Assembly: GCF_029016285.1 (NCBI RefSeq)
Contig: NZ_CP091975.1
Coordinates: 930,001-994,000 of the forward strand
Length of the DNA: 64,000 bases
Source: Vibrio sp. DW001
Lineage (GTDB): Bacteria > Pseudomonadota > Gammaproteobacteria > Enterobacterales > Vibrionaceae
Reading direction: 5' to 3'
The notes beneath the pieces are model-generated. The model made no database searches and had not been told where the DNA came from. It saw only the letters and a program-made list of their open reading frames with translations. Made by a program: the position numbers and the translations under genes. Positions within the stretch are counted from its first letter, which is position 1. Each line of letters opens with the position of its first letter. Below, in pieces: positions 1-9,431 of the stretch.

Positions 1-299
1 AGTGATTCAATCAAACTTGCAGAGGGCAATATAGGTAAAAGTTCAGGCTGTTTATTTTCAATTTGGGCTAGAATTCCAGAACCAATTTGAGCGGCTTCTA
101 ATGAGTGAGTTAGTCGAGTACGGTGAAAGTCGTTGGCGCCAGTGCCGTGAACTTGTGTTTTGGCTTGTAAGCGACGAAATGCAGCCGAGTGCAAGATTCT
201 TGCTCGGTCTCGTTGAAACGGATCACGATGATCGTTTCGCCTTAGTTTATGCTCGATGTTTATACGTTGTTGCCAAAGTACATGCTGCTTGTCATCCAT
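1..299 (-). CDS. dgt: dGTPase-like protein, N-terminal part (cut by window edge)
   Basis: The minus strand is open from an ATG at 299 to the window edge, giving the first 99 residues. The translation holds the N-terminal signature of deoxyguanosinetriphosphate triphosphohydrolase-like proteins: [11 protein letters not shown], then [14 protein letters not shown], then [16 protein letters not shown], whose first histidine belongs to the HD-superfamily metal site. Members hydrolyse dNTPs to deoxynucleosides and triphosphate in the cytoplasm. The start is supported by GGAG six bases upstream; an ATG just before it closes after two codons. The HD dyad itself would lie beyond the edge. The assignment to the family is firm; whether it is the housekeeping Dgt or a paralogue cannot be told from this part. 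Confidence 0.85.
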   Translation of the reverse strand, partial: MDDKQHVLWQQRINIEHKLRRNDHRDPFQRDRARILHSAAFRRLQAKTQVHGTGANDFHRTRLTHSLEAAQIGSGILAQIENKQPELLPILPSASLIES

Positions 300-440
300 A
301 ATCACTCCATGCAAAACCCCATTGGTATTTTAATAATGCGCTGAAATAATGAGCGAGTCTAGGGAGTGTGATAACTATTTGAAGTGATTCGAATAAATGA
401 GCTAATTCTGACGGTTCAGGAGGGCGAGGTGTGACTACCC

Positions 441-467
441 TTATTCTTCCCAAAGAGGGAAGAATAA
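441..467. terminator. Perfect 11-bp inverted repeat between xylA and the dGTPase gene
   Basis: TTATTCTTCCC and its exact complement are separated by five bases. It sits just after the xylA stop codon on the minus strand, where a terminator is expected, but no clear U tract follows on either strand, so termination is inferred from position and stem only. Confidence 0.5.
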
Positions 468-497
468 AAGGAAATAATAGCGAGTGCTATTTAGTCG

Positions 498-1817
498 TTA
501 TTTGAAGATATAGCTGTTAACAACGTTTTCTAGGTGTTCTTGGCGACCAGACTCCTTCGTTGGAGAAATATCGTTATCAACGGCAAACTGTGCTAATGCT
601 TCTAGCGATAGATCACCACCAAGTATCTTCTTACCTAGGTTGTCATTCCAACCAGCATAACGTTTAGCGATATTTTCGGACAGAACATCATTCTCTATCA
701 TAGCCGCGGCTTTCTCTAGTGAAAGCGCCATCGTATCCATGCCACCAATGTGACCGTGGAACAAATCTTCACCGTCTATTGATGGGCGACGTACGTGAGC
801 ATCAAAGTTCAAGCCACCTGTTGTGAATCCGCCAGCCTTAAGGATTTCATACACAATTAAGGTGTTTTCTTCCACGCTATTTGGGAATTGATCTGTATCC
901 CAACCTAGTTGCGGATCACCTCGGTTTGCATCAATAGAACCGAAAAGTCCAAGAGAGGTTGCGGTTGCTACTTCATGCTGGAAACTATGTCCTGCTAAGG
1001 TCGCGTGGTTTGCCTCAATGTTCATTTTGACTTCGTTCTCTAAACCAAACTGCTTTAAGAAGCCGTAGACGGTTGCCGTATCGTAGTCATACTGATGTTT
1101 CGTTGGTTCTTGAGGTTTAGGCTCAATTAGAATGGTGCCGTTAAAGCCTATTTTATGTTTGTGCTCAACGACCATTTGCATTAGACGACCGAGTTGCTTA
1201 CGTTCTTGACGAAGGTCGGTGTTTAATAACGTTTCATAGCCTTCTCGGCCACCCCAAAGGACATAATTCTCACCACCCAGTCGCTTGGTTGCGGCCATAG
1301 CATTGAATATTTGAGTCGCAGCATAGGCGAAGACTTTAGGATCGGGGTTTGAACCTGCTCCTGCCATATAGCGCGGATTAGAGAAGGCGTTCGCCGTACC
1401 CCATAGTAGTTTTAGGCCAGTCTCAGACTGTTTTTGTTCTAGTATGTCGACCATTTGCGCGAAATTGTTTACATACTCCTTGATTGAATTACCTTCAGGT
1501 GCAACGTCAGTATCGTGGAAACAGTAATACGGCACATCTAGTTTTGAGAAAAATTCGAACGCGGCATCCGCTTTCATTCTTGCCATTTCTAGCGCGTCGC
1601 CACTTTTTAACCATGGACGATCAAATGTGCCAGCGCCAAAAACGTCAGACCCTGGCCAGCAGAAGTTATGCCAATAACATGCGGCAAAGCGTAAGTGATC
1701 TTTCATGGACTTACCGAGAATCATCTTATCTTTGTCATAATGGCGGAAAGCGAGAGGATTCGATGTTTCGTTTCCTTCGAATTTAATTGTACTTACATTT
1801 TTAAAGAATTCAGTCAT
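498..1817 (-). CDS. xylA: Xylose isomerase
   Basis: Converts D-xylose to D-xylulose, the first step of the isomerase route, in the cytoplasm. The 439-residue protein follows the proteobacterial XylA family over its length: an N-terminal SNPLAFRHY segment, [16 protein letters not shown], the catalytic HDTDVAPEG segment with His and Asp, the metal-binding [16 protein letters not shown] segment, and a [15 protein letters not shown] segment. The ATG at 1817 is preferred: the longer reading would begin at a TTG that overlaps the GGAA ribosome site, and 439 residues is the usual length. It faces xylFGH across an 820-bp gap, and xylR and xylB lie further away, so the xylose genes form three transcription units here rather than an xylAB operon. 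Confidence 0.97.
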   Translation of the reverse strand: MTEFFKNVSTIKFEGNETSNPLAFRHYDKDKMILGKSMKDHLRFAACYWHNFCWPGSDVFGAGTFDRPWLKSGDALEMARMKADAAFEFFSKLDVPYYCFHDTDVAPEGNSIKEYVNNFAQMVDILEQKQSETGLKLLWGTANAFSNPRYMAGAGSNPDPKVFAYAATQIFNAMAATKRLGGENYVLWGGREGYETLLNTDLRQERKQLGRLMQMVVEHKHKIGFNGTILIEPKPQEPTKHQYDYDTATVYGFLKQFGLENEVKMNIEANHATLAGHSFQHEVATATSLGLFGSIDANRGDPQLGWDTDQFPNSVEENTLIVYEILKAGGFTTGGLNFDAHVRRPSIDGEDLFHGHIGGMDTMALSLEKAAAMIENDVLSENIAKRYAGWNDNLGKKILGGDLSLEALAQFAVDNDISPTKESGRQEHLENVVNSYIFK

Positions 1818-2217
1818 AGCTTTTATTTCCAATATAATAGTGAACCATGTTCGCGATTAATCATTGGCTTTTTACTGAATTCATTCAATTATGATATTTG
1901 ATAGTAAAATTCAGCTATTTGTTTTGTGTGGGCTACCTCTCAAAATATTTGCCATATTTATCGATTAATTTAATAAGAATGCTCATATTCTATTGACATA
2001 GAGAAACTGAAAATATCGGTTGGTCGCTATCAATTCAAACCTCATCACATAAGCAAAGTATTATAAAATGCGTATAAATAGATAAAGGAATCGGATTTTA
2101 AGTTGATAAATTGTGGGTTGATATTTTGAATTAAGATAATTTGAGTTAACGATTGAGAAACTTTCGTCAGAAATATTTTTTAATGCAACGGTTTGTATAG
2201 GTAGTATTAGCACTATT

Positions 2218-2246
2218 TTGACAAGGATTAGAGTATGCTGTGTAAA
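2218..2246 (+). promoter_or_regulatory. Candidate sigma-70 promoter
   Basis: A consensus -35 TTGACA is followed 17 bases later by TGTAAA, which matches four of six -10 positions. It would start a transcript about 380 nt ahead of xylF that includes the hairpin at 2358-2402. Such matches occur by chance in AT-rich DNA. Confidence 0.35.
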
Positions 2247-2357
2247 AATGAAATAAGGTAAACGAATAATGAATATTGCAAATTTTTAGAAGTGTGACCT
2301 CTAAGACAGTAAAAATATATAAGACGAAGCCGTAAAAGTAATAATGTTAAAAAAAAC

Positions 2358-2402
2358 GTACCAATAACGGTGAAAGGTCGTGTATACGACGTTAATAGGT
2401 AC
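2358..2402. repeat. Imperfect inverted repeat with nested hairpin
   Basis: GTACCAATAACG (2358-2369) pairs with CGTTAATAGGTAC (2390-2402), with one bulge and one mismatch. The loop contains a further GTCG/CGAC stem. There is no U tract, so it is not an ordinary terminator. It could be a leader-RNA structure or a DNA site. Confidence 0.5.
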
Positions 2403-2637
2403 AATCTAACGTGTTTATTACATGTTTTAATTAAATAGAAGTGTGATTCTCATTTATCAATATTATATTTAGTCCGTTTTTTTAAGCTGGATCACAATAG
2501 ATTAACAAAACCAAAAAACATAAAAACAAAAAGAAATCTGCCAAAAGAAGTCCAGAACGAGTTGTTCTAAAGTCTAGTTAAATTCACCAGTACTTGTGGA
2601 TTTTACCTACATCTAACGTGATACAAAGGACAGTAGA

Positions 2638-3630
2638 ATGAAAAAGATAATAACCCTTATATGCGCAGTGTTAATAACAATAAGCGCGCCAGTATTCGCA
2701 AAATCCGTAAAAATCGGTATGGTTATCGATGACTTACGTTTGGAGCGTTGGCAGAAAGATAGAGATATTTTTGTCGAGACAGCCGAAAAACTAGGTGCCA
2801 AAATTTATGTTCAATCCGCAAATGGTAATGAGCAAACTCAGATTTCACAGATAGAGAATATGATTTCTCGCGGTGTTGATGTGCTTGTTATTATTCCAAC
2901 CAATGGTGAAGTACTTTCAAACGTTATTAAAGAAGCGAAACGAGATGGTATTAAAGTGCTGGCATATGATCGCCTAATTAGTAACGCTGATATCGATTTC
3001 TACTTGTCATTTGATAACGAAAAAGTAGGTGAAATGCAGGCTAAAGCACTAATAGCGGCTAAACCAACGGGTCGTTATTTCCTAATGGGTGGCGCGCCAA
3101 CAGATAATAACGCGAAGTTATTCCGTAAAGGTCAGATGAATATTCTTCAACCTAGCATTGATTCAGGCGATATCAAGGTTGTTGGTGACCAGTGGGTTGA
3201 CTTCTGGCTAGCTGAGAACGCGTTGAAAATAATGGAAAATGCTTTAACAGCAAATGATAATAATATTGACGTGGTTGTGGCTTCTAATGACTCAACAGCG
3301 GGTGGCGCGATTCAAGCACTAGATGCACAGGGCCTTGCAGGAAAAGTACTTATTTCTGGTCAAGATGCTGATTTAGCCGCCGTTCGTCGTATTGCAAACG
3401 GTACGCAAACAATGACGGTTTACAAACCTATCGTCGCGTTAGCTCAACGTGCGGCAGAAATAGCGGTTGTTCTGGCTAATGACGATGCGCCTCGTATGAA
3501 TTCTAAATTAAACAATGGAATGAAAGATGTAGACGCATGGTTATTAGACCCTATTGCCGTTGATGCAAAAAACCTCAAGCAAACAGTTATTGCCGATGGT
3601 TTCCACGCAGAAAAAGATGTTTATCAATAA
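2638..3630 (+). CDS. xylF: D-xylose ABC transporter, periplasmic binding protein
   Basis: Captures D-xylose in the periplasm and delivers it to XylGH. The 330-residue protein has an N-terminal signal peptide (basic MKK, hydrophobic core, cleavage after VFA) and then a type I sugar-binding fold that follows E. coli XylF closely, including DDLRLERWQKDRD, VQSANGNEQTQISQIENM, LAYDRLI, the VVGDQWVDFW segment, VVASNDSTAGGAIQAL and SGQDADLA. A good AAAGGA ribosome site precedes the ATG. It is the first gene of xylFGH, with xylG 54 bp downstream. Induction by XylR with xylose is expected from the family but was not traced to a defined operator. Confidence 0.97.
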   Translation: MKKIITLICAVLITISAPVFAKSVKIGMVIDDLRLERWQKDRDIFVETAEKLGAKIYVQSANGNEQTQISQIENMISRGVDVLVIIPTNGEVLSNVIKEAKRDGIKVLAYDRLISNADIDFYLSFDNEKVGEMQAKALIAAKPTGRYFLMGGAPTDNNAKLFRKGQMNILQPSIDSGDIKVVGDQWVDFWLAENALKIMENALTANDNNIDVVVASNDSTAGGAIQALDAQGLAGKVLISGQDADLAAVRRIANGTQTMTVYKPIVALAQRAAEIAVVLANDDAPRMNSKLNNGMKDVDAWLLDPIAVDAKNLKQTVIADGFHAEKDVYQ

Positions 3631-3684
3631 TCGACTTAGGCGCTAAGGGTTATCTTAGCGCTTCTTCCATTAGGAGTGATTTGT

Positions 3685-5211
3685 ATGTCTTCTCCATTAC
3701 TAGAGATGCACAATATCGTAAAATGCTTTGGCCCTGTTAAGGCGTTAGACGGGGTAAGCATTCGCTTAGAAAAGGGTCAAATTTTATCCCTGTGTGGTGA
3801 GAATGGATCTGGAAAGTCGACATTGATGAAGGTGCTTTGTGGTATCTACCCTCATGGTGATTACCAAGGTGAAATTATTTATCAAGGCGAAAAATTAGAA
3901 CCCAAAAATATTTCAGATACCGAAGACTTAGGTATCGCAATAATCCACCAAGAACTAACCATGGTTAAAGAGCTAAGCATTTTAGAAAACCTCTTTTTAG
4001 GTTCTGAGCTTTGTAAGTATGGTGTGATGGATTATGAACTTATGCATTTTGAAGCAGAAACTTTGCTAGAGAAAGTAAAGTTGTCTGTTTCGCCAGAAAC
4101 AAAAGTGGGCGACTTAGGGGTAGGGCAGCAACAGTTGGTTGAGATTGCTAAGGCCATGTCTAAAAACGCTAAATTACTTGTGCTTGATGAACCAACAGCA
4201 CCACTGACCGAATCTGAAACTGAGATCTTATTGGACTTGGTTAAAGACCTACGCGATTCCGGTGTAAGTTGCATCTACATATCCCACAAGCTTGGCGAAG
4301 TAAAAGCGATATCCGATCACATCTGTGTGATTCGTGATGGGACGCATATAGGTACACGAGAAGCGAGTAATATGACCACCGACGATATCATCACTATGAT
4401 GGTGGGACGTGAAATGAAGCAGTTGTTCCCAAGAGAAGAGCATGACATTGGTGAGGTGGTTCTCGAGGTCAAGAATGTGAAAGCGTGGGATAAAGCGAAC
4501 TCCAGCATCCCTAAAGTACGCGACGCCAGTTTTAATTTAAGAAAAGGCGAGATACTGGGCGTTTCTGGCTTGGTCGGCGCGGGTCGAACCGAATTGATGG
4601 AATGCCTATACGGTTGTTATTTAGGTAAGCATGAGGGGCAGTTCTTTCTCAATGGAGAGCGACTTAAAACATCGACCAGTCGTGACGCCCTGGAGGCCGG
4701 AATTGCAATGGTACCAGAGGATCGAAAACGTAACGGTATCATTCCTATTATGAGTGTAGGCCAGAACATATCATTGGCTGCCATCGATCAGTTTAGCGTC
4801 GGAGGGATTGTTAATGACACCTTAGAGGCGATTGCAATCGAAGAGGCCGTTATAAAACTGACGGTTAAGACACCGAATACCAATTCGGCCATAAAAAACC
4901 TTTCAGGCGGTAATCAACAAAAGGCTATTTTAGCGCGATTTTTGATGGTTAACCCGAGCGTTCTCATTCTTGATGAACCTACCCGTGGCATCGATGTTGG
5001 CGCGAAATATGAGATTTATAAACTGATGTTTAAATTGGTCAAGAGCGGCATTAGTATCATTATGGTTTCTTCTGAACTGCCTGAAGTATTGGGCATAAGT
5101 GATCGAGTTCTTGTTATGCATGAAGGTGTTATCAAGGGTGATTTGGTCAATGAAAATTTAACTCAAGAAATTATTATGGATTGTGCTTTATCCGAAGGAG
5201 TAGCAGCATGA
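3685..5211 (+). CDS. xylG: D-xylose ABC transporter, ATP-binding protein
   Basis: Duplicated ATPase of the CUT2 sugar importer, 508 residues from the ATG at 3685. The first ATPase domain has Walker [10 protein letters not shown], signature GVGQQQL and Walker [12 protein letters not shown]. The second has the degenerate [10 protein letters not shown] loop typical of this class, signature LSGGNQQKA and [13 protein letters not shown]. An upstream GTG at 3676 is in frame but overlaps the TAGGAG ribosome site, so the ATG is preferred. The last codons overlap the xylH start by 4 bases (ATGA), which indicates translational coupling. Confidence 0.97.
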   Translation: MSSPLLEMHNIVKCFGPVKALDGVSIRLEKGQILSLCGENGSGKSTLMKVLCGIYPHGDYQGEIIYQGEKLEPKNISDTEDLGIAIIHQELTMVKELSILENLFLGSELCKYGVMDYELMHFEAETLLEKVKLSVSPETKVGDLGVGQQQLVEIAKAMSKNAKLLVLDEPTAPLTESETEILLDLVKDLRDSGVSCIYISHKLGEVKAISDHICVIRDGTHIGTREASNMTTDDIITMMVGREMKQLFPREEHDIGEVVLEVKNVKAWDKANSSIPKVRDASFNLRKGEILGVSGLVGAGRTELMECLYGCYLGKHEGQFFLNGERLKTSTSRDALEAGIAMVPEDRKRNGIIPIMSVGQNISLAAIDQFSVGGIVNDTLEAIAIEEAVIKLTVKTPNTNSAIKNLSGGNQQKAILARFLMVNPSVLILDEPTRGIDVGAKYEIYKLMFKLVKSGISIIMVSSELPEVLGISDRVLVMHEGVIKGDLVNENLTQEIIMDCALSEGVAA

Positions 5212-6383
5212 TTGAGCAATCTAGTGAACTGAAAAAAGAGAACGGTATGAGTGTAATAGCGAAACTTAAGACCATGAATATACAGCTAATCGTCATGATT
5301 GCGGCTATTGTGTTTATTATGTTGTTCTTTAGTGTGATGACGGAATGGAGTTATCTGACCCCACGTAATATATCTAACCTTTTTAGACAAACTGCCATTA
5401 CAGGCATCCTTGCCATTGGTATGGTGTTCGTTATTATCAGTGGTGAAATAGACCTTTCTGTTGGCTCCATGATGGGGTTGTTGGGCGGCGTTGCCGCTAT
5501 TCTAGATGTTTGGTTTGGACTGCCGTTACCGGTTACCATTGTGATTACGCTTGTTGCCGGATTTACATTGGGCGTGTGGAATGGTTGGTGGGTTGCTTAC
5601 AGAAAAGTGCCTTCGTTTATCGTTACTTTAGCTGGGATGCTAGCGTTCCGAGGTATCTTGATTGGTATTACCGATGGTACAACCGTCGCACCAACCTCTG
5701 ATGCTATGTCTATTATCGGTCAGAGTTATCTACCGAATATGGTTAGTTTAGTCATTGGTATTGGCTGTTTATCTGCGTATTTTGCTTGGCAAAAAAAGCA
5801 CAATGGAATGCGTAAGAAGTACAACCTGACGGTTGCGAGTACGCAATCTACGGTAACAAAAAGTGCGCTAATTGGTATTGCAGTGCTTACGATTATCTTC
5901 TTATTGAATGATTACCGTGGTGTACCAACACCAGTATTAATGCTGACCTTTTTCTTAATTGTTGGGACTTTCATCGCAACGAAATCTCGGTTCGGTCGTC
6001 GTATCTATGCGATCGGCGGCAATATTGATGCGAGTCGTTTATCCGGTATCAACGTTGAGAAAACGAAATTATCTGTATACGCAATGAATGGTCTTCTGGT
6101 TGCGGTTGCTGCCTTGATCTTGAGTTCTCGATTGGGTGCTGGTTCGCCATCTGCTGGGAACATTGCTGAACTAGATGCGATTGCTGCTTGCGTTATCGGT
6201 GGTACTAGCATGGCGGGTGGTGTCGGTACGGTTATTGGTGCGGTCATTGGTGCCTTCATTATGGCATCACTTGATAACGGTATGAGTATGATGGATGTCC
6301 CGACTTTTTGGCAGTATATCGTTAAAGGCGGAATCTTATTACTTGCGGTTTGGATGGACAGTGCCACTAAGCAAAAACGTTAA
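5208..6383 (+). CDS. xylH: D-xylose ABC transporter, permease
   Basis: Inner-membrane channel of the xylose importer, 391 residues, close to the 393 of E. coli XylH. It is strongly hydrophobic with about ten predicted membrane segments and the AraH/RbsC-type permease features: [20 protein letters not shown] followed by [14 protein letters not shown], and the C-terminal [18 protein letters not shown] and [13 protein letters not shown]. The start ATG at 5208 overlaps the xylG stop codon and has GAAGGAG upstream; the frame is open further upstream, but those codons lie within xylG. A terminator follows at 6424. Confidence 0.96.
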   Translation: MIEQSSELKKENGMSVIAKLKTMNIQLIVMIAAIVFIMLFFSVMTEWSYLTPRNISNLFRQTAITGILAIGMVFVIISGEIDLSVGSMMGLLGGVAAILDVWFGLPLPVTIVITLVAGFTLGVWNGWWVAYRKVPSFIVTLAGMLAFRGILIGITDGTTVAPTSDAMSIIGQSYLPNMVSLVIGIGCLSAYFAWQKKHNGMRKKYNLTVASTQSTVTKSALIGIAVLTIIFLLNDYRGVPTPVLMLTFFLIVGTFIATKSRFGRRIYAIGGNIDASRLSGINVEKTKLSVYAMNGLLVAVAALILSSRLGAGSPSAGNIAELDAIAACVIGGTSMAGGVGTVIGAVIGAFIMASLDNGMSMMDVPTFWQYIVKGGILLLAVWMDSATKQKR

Positions 6384-6423
6384 TAATCTATAATGAAAGA
6401 GTGAACGACCCTTAACTCTTTTT

Positions 6424-6467
6424 ACCGCTTCTCCATCCAATTTCTTTTCTTTGGGTGGGTAGGCGGT
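6424..6467 (+). terminator. xylFGH terminator
   Basis: A 17-position stem from ACCGC to GCGGT with one mismatch and several G-U pairs encloses a short pyrimidine loop and is followed by TTATTCC. It lies 40 bp after the xylH stop codon. Confidence 0.65.
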
Positions 6468-6859
6468 TTATTCCATACGATATTCTTGTAACAAGTAGAT
6501 TCTTTCTCTCTTCTTCCCTTCTGATATTGAGTATGCAGTCAATCAAACACGTCTTATTACCTAAGCATTTTTAAATCTTACCTTATCATTATGTATGACA
6601 ATTTATTGGGTTTTTGGAAGAAAAGCACAGAAGGCATGGGTATGTAATAAACTACTTTTTGTGGATTTATTGTATGCTTAGACTGTTTAGTTTTGTACTT
6701 ACTCCGTTATTATTAGCGCGCAGTACATTTTTAATATTTGATCTTGGTGCTAATTCCTATTTTTGGTGTGTGATCAATAAGACATAATTCGGCATTTATG
6801 TTTTTCATTATAGTTTAATTATCTATTATTGTATGACAATTAATAAATGAGAATATGAA
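6468..6859. other. Intergenic region before the alginate lyase
   Basis: About 390 bp of AT-rich sequence with no supported gene. It must contain the promoter of the alginate lyase; no operator could be defined. Confidence 0.5.
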
Positions 6860-7906
6860 ATGAATAAAATACTTGTTGCTGCTGGTTCAATTTTATTAGT
6901 TCTACCGACACTAGCCCTAGCTGATGTTGTGAATAATGGAGTGTTATCTCCAGTCCCAGCAGACAAATTTGATATGCGTAATTGGAAAATTACTATCCCT
7001 TCAGATATCAACCAAGATGGCAGAGTCGATGAGATTGAAGGCGTTGCTATGATGAGCTACTCGCATTCAGATTTTTTCTTCTTAGACAAAGAAGGAAATC
7101 TTGTGTTTGAAGTGCACAACAAAGCTGTTACAACCAAAAGTTCGAAGAATGCTCGCTCTGAACTACGCCAAATGCCTCGAGGGGCAAAGTCTCATATAAA
7201 TACTGCTGATAAGCTTAATCAATGGGCACTTTCAAGTCATGTTGATTCGGAAAGCTACAGCGCTGTCGGTGGTACTTTAGAAGCAACGCTAAAAGTTAAC
7301 CACGTATCTGAGCACGCGAAACATTCAGAGAGACCTCCTGCGCACTCTGTTGTTGTTGGTCAAATCCATGCTAAAAAGCACGACGAACAAATTAAGGCTA
7401 AAACTGGGTTTGGTCACGGTAACGAACCACTGAAGATCTTCTTTAAAAAGTTCCCTGAACAAAGTTATGGTTCGGTTTTTTGGAACTATGAGCGCAATCT
7501 GGCGAAGAATGATCCTAATCGCAAAGATATTTCGTATCCAGTATGGGGTAATACTTGGGAAAACCAAGAAGCACCAGGTGAAGCGGGTATCGCTTTAGGT
7601 GAAGAGTTCAGCTACAAAGTAGAAGTTAAAGGTACGATTATGCACCTGACCTTTGAAACTGCACGTCACAAAACAGTAACCTACGATATTGATTTGAGCA
7701 AAGGCATTGATGATCAAGACTATGCTCTCGGCTATGCACAAGATGACTTCTATTACAAAGCTGGTGCTTATGGTCAGTGTAGCGTAAGCGATAAACATTC
7801 AATATGGGGGACGGGTTGTGCTGGTACTGGTGATTTTTCTGTCGACAAAAAAAAGGGTGACTACAACAGCGTCACCTTTTCAAAACTAACACTCAACGGG
7901 AAATAG
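6860..7906 (+). CDS. Secreted alginate lyase, polysaccharide lyase family 7
   Basis: Cleaves alginate by beta-elimination outside the inner membrane. The 348-residue protein has a signal peptide (MNK, then a hydrophobic core ending LALA) followed by one PL7 domain with no carbohydrate-binding module. The three family motifs are present and in order: RSELR at residues 99-103, QIH at 168-170 and YYKAGAYGQ at 298-306, which carry the catalytic Arg, Gln, His and Tyr. In PL7 the QIH form is usually linked with activity on guluronate-containing blocks, and QVH with polymannuronate; that preference is inferred. It stands alone between xylFGH and xylR and ends at a strong two-way terminator, so it appears to be its own transcription unit inside the xylose cluster. 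Confidence 0.93.
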   Translation: MNKILVAAGSILLVLPTLALADVVNNGVLSPVPADKFDMRNWKITIPSDINQDGRVDEIEGVAMMSYSHSDFFFLDKEGNLVFEVHNKAVTTKSSKNARSELRQMPRGAKSHINTADKLNQWALSSHVDSESYSAVGGTLEATLKVNHVSEHAKHSERPPAHSVVVGQIHAKKHDEQIKAKTGFGHGNEPLKIFFKKFPEQSYGSVFWNYERNLAKNDPNRKDISYPVWGNTWENQEAPGEAGIALGEEFSYKVEVKGTIMHLTFETARHKTVTYDIDLSKGIDDQDYALGYAQDDFYYKAGAYGQCSVSDKHSIWGTGCAGTGDFSVDKKKGDYNSVTFSKLTLNGK

Positions 7907-7950
7907 AAGCAGATTCATTTAAATAATGATATGAATCAATGACACTGAGT

Positions 7951-7984
7951 CAAGGATACACACTCTCCAGAGTGTGTATCCTTG
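7951..7984. terminator. Bidirectional terminator between alginate lyase and xylR
   Basis: A perfect 16-bp inverted repeat (CAAGGATACACACTCT and complement) with a two-base centre lies between two convergent genes and is followed by TTGTTTCTTATT on the plus strand. Its AAGGATACACAC arm resembles the GGACACACAC repeat family found elsewhere in the window. Confidence 0.8.
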
Positions 7985-7994
7985 TTGTTTCTTA

Positions 7995-9191
7995 TTACTT
8001 TCCCGTTAACGCATTATCCCGAAATTCTTTTGGCGTCTTTTCTAGATTCTTTTTAAATACGGTATACATGTATTGTAAAGATGGGTAACCAGATAACTCT
8101 GAGATCTCCAGTATCGGGAGAGTGGTCTCTGCCAATAAGTTGCAGGCTCTCTTCAGTTTTGAATTATGAATCTCTTGATGAATGGAGTGACCTCGCTCTT
8201 CTCTAAACCTCGCTTCCATATTAGAGCGCGAAATACCCACACAACCGAGTACTTGGTCAACCTTAATACCTTTGCAGGCATTGTGACGAATATAGTGCAT
8301 AGCCTGAATGACATATGGGTCTTTTAGTGCTTGAAAGTCAGTGCTTTGTCTTTCGAATACCTTGGTCGGTGGAATCAAAACTCGTGCATGTTTAAGAACT
8401 TGATTGATTGGTTTTTCTTTATCTTTTGCCAATAACAGTTTATGCAGTATCTTCGCTGAACGATAGCCCATCTCTTTGCATCCTTGACCGACGGAGCTTA
8501 GGGATACTCTTGTTAAATAGCGGGCCAACTCTTCATTGTCTATGCCTATCACGGAGACTTTATCCGGGACCATAATGTTCAATTGTTCGCATACTTGTAA
8601 TAGATGGCGAGCGCGAGAATCGGTAACGGCAATGATACCTGTTGGGGTAGGTAATCTTTGTAACCAATCTGCGAGGCGGTTCATATCATATTGCCAAGTC
8701 TCTGGTGAGGTTTCATTTCCACGATATATTGATCCGCTATAACCCTCTCTTTCTACGATTTTTTTAAACGATAATTCACGCTCTTGGGCCCACCGTTTTC
8801 CTGAATTTGTAGGAATGCCATATAAAGCAAAGTTCTCTAACCCTTTTTCACGCAGGTGCTGAAACGCCAACTCTACAAGCGCATTGTTGTCGGTGGCCAC
8901 ATAAGGGATATCGGGATATTGGGATGGTTCAGTATAGGAACCGCCTACGCCAACAACCGGAATATCGGTACCTTTGAGCCTATCCACTACATCAGGATTA
9001 TCAAAATCTGCAATAATTCCGTCGCCTCTCCATGCTTCAAAGTTATCGAGATGGGTGACGAAATCTTCTTCAAGAAAGATGTCCCATTCGCACTGTGAGG
9101 CTTGCAGGTATTCTCCAATGCCTTCAATGACCTGACGATCGTAAACTTTATTGGCATTAAAAAGCAGTGTAATTCTAAAGCGCTTATCCAT
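7995..9191 (-). CDS. xylR: Xylose operon regulatory protein
   Basis: AraC-family activator of xylose genes, 398 residues (E. coli XylR has 392). The N-terminal half is a LacI/periplasmic-binding-like sugar sensor (ITLLFNANKVYDRQVIEGIG near the start; VVGVGGSY; IPTNSGKRWAQERE; ITAVTDSRARHLLQ-like segment; SVIGIDNEELARYL). The last 100 residues are an AraC-type double helix-turn-helix, with ACKGIKVDQVLGCVGISRSN and the LSGYPSLQYMYTVFKKNLEK segment followed by TPKEFR. It lies on the minus strand, divergent from xylB across 240 bp and convergent with the alginate lyase. It should control xylA, xylFGH and xylB; control of the lyase is only suggested by position. Confidence 0.95.
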   Translation of the reverse strand: MDKRFRITLLFNANKVYDRQVIEGIGEYLQASQCEWDIFLEEDFVTHLDNFEAWRGDGIIADFDNPDVVDRLKGTDIPVVGVGGSYTEPSQYPDIPYVATDNNALVELAFQHLREKGLENFALYGIPTNSGKRWAQERELSFKKIVEREGYSGSIYRGNETSPETWQYDMNRLADWLQRLPTPTGIIAVTDSRARHLLQVCEQLNIMVPDKVSVIGIDNEELARYLTRVSLSSVGQGCKEMGYRSAKILHKLLLAKDKEKPINQVLKHARVLIPPTKVFERQSTDFQALKDPYVIQAMHYIRHNACKGIKVDQVLGCVGISRSNMEARFREERGHSIHQEIHNSKLKRACNLLAETTLPILEISELSGYPSLQYMYTVFKKNLEKTPKEFRDNALTGK

Positions 9192-9431
9192 AAGTTATCT
9201 TTACCGTTATTGAAAACGATGATGAGTGTAACAAGCAAATTCTCATTAGCGTGTGATCTACAACTCACTCGTTAAATCAGAGAACATAACTAATAAAAAA
9301 CGTAATTGAGGGAACCTCGCTTCAAGAACATGATGAGTGCAGGAAAAACGCTATTTTAAACAAAAATCTACGCGAATAATCACAACGGTGAAGACGGCTA
9401 TATCGAGTGAACGTAAACAGAGGCAGAACAT

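Larger units (their letters stand above)
1818..2637. other. Divergent xylA/xylF intergenic region
   Basis: About 820 bp, very AT-rich, without a convincing gene. It must hold the promoters and XylR operators for xylA (minus) and xylFGH (plus). Visible items are TTGACA-17-TGTAAA at 2218-2246, a long imperfect hairpin at 2358-2402, and two copies of AGAAGTGTGA (about 2288 and 2438), each containing a TGTGA CRP half-site without a good partner. I could not define an XylR operator. Confidence 0.6.

Noticed and set aside
101..301. Plus-strand ORF of 66 residues at the left edge
   Set aside because: It is antisense to the dGTPase-like gene, whose minus-strand frame has clear family motifs.
2286..2455. 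TGTGA half-sites as CRP sites for the xyl genes
   Set aside because: Neither copy of AGAAGTGTGA has a good TCACA partner six bases on; a full CRP site could not be supported.
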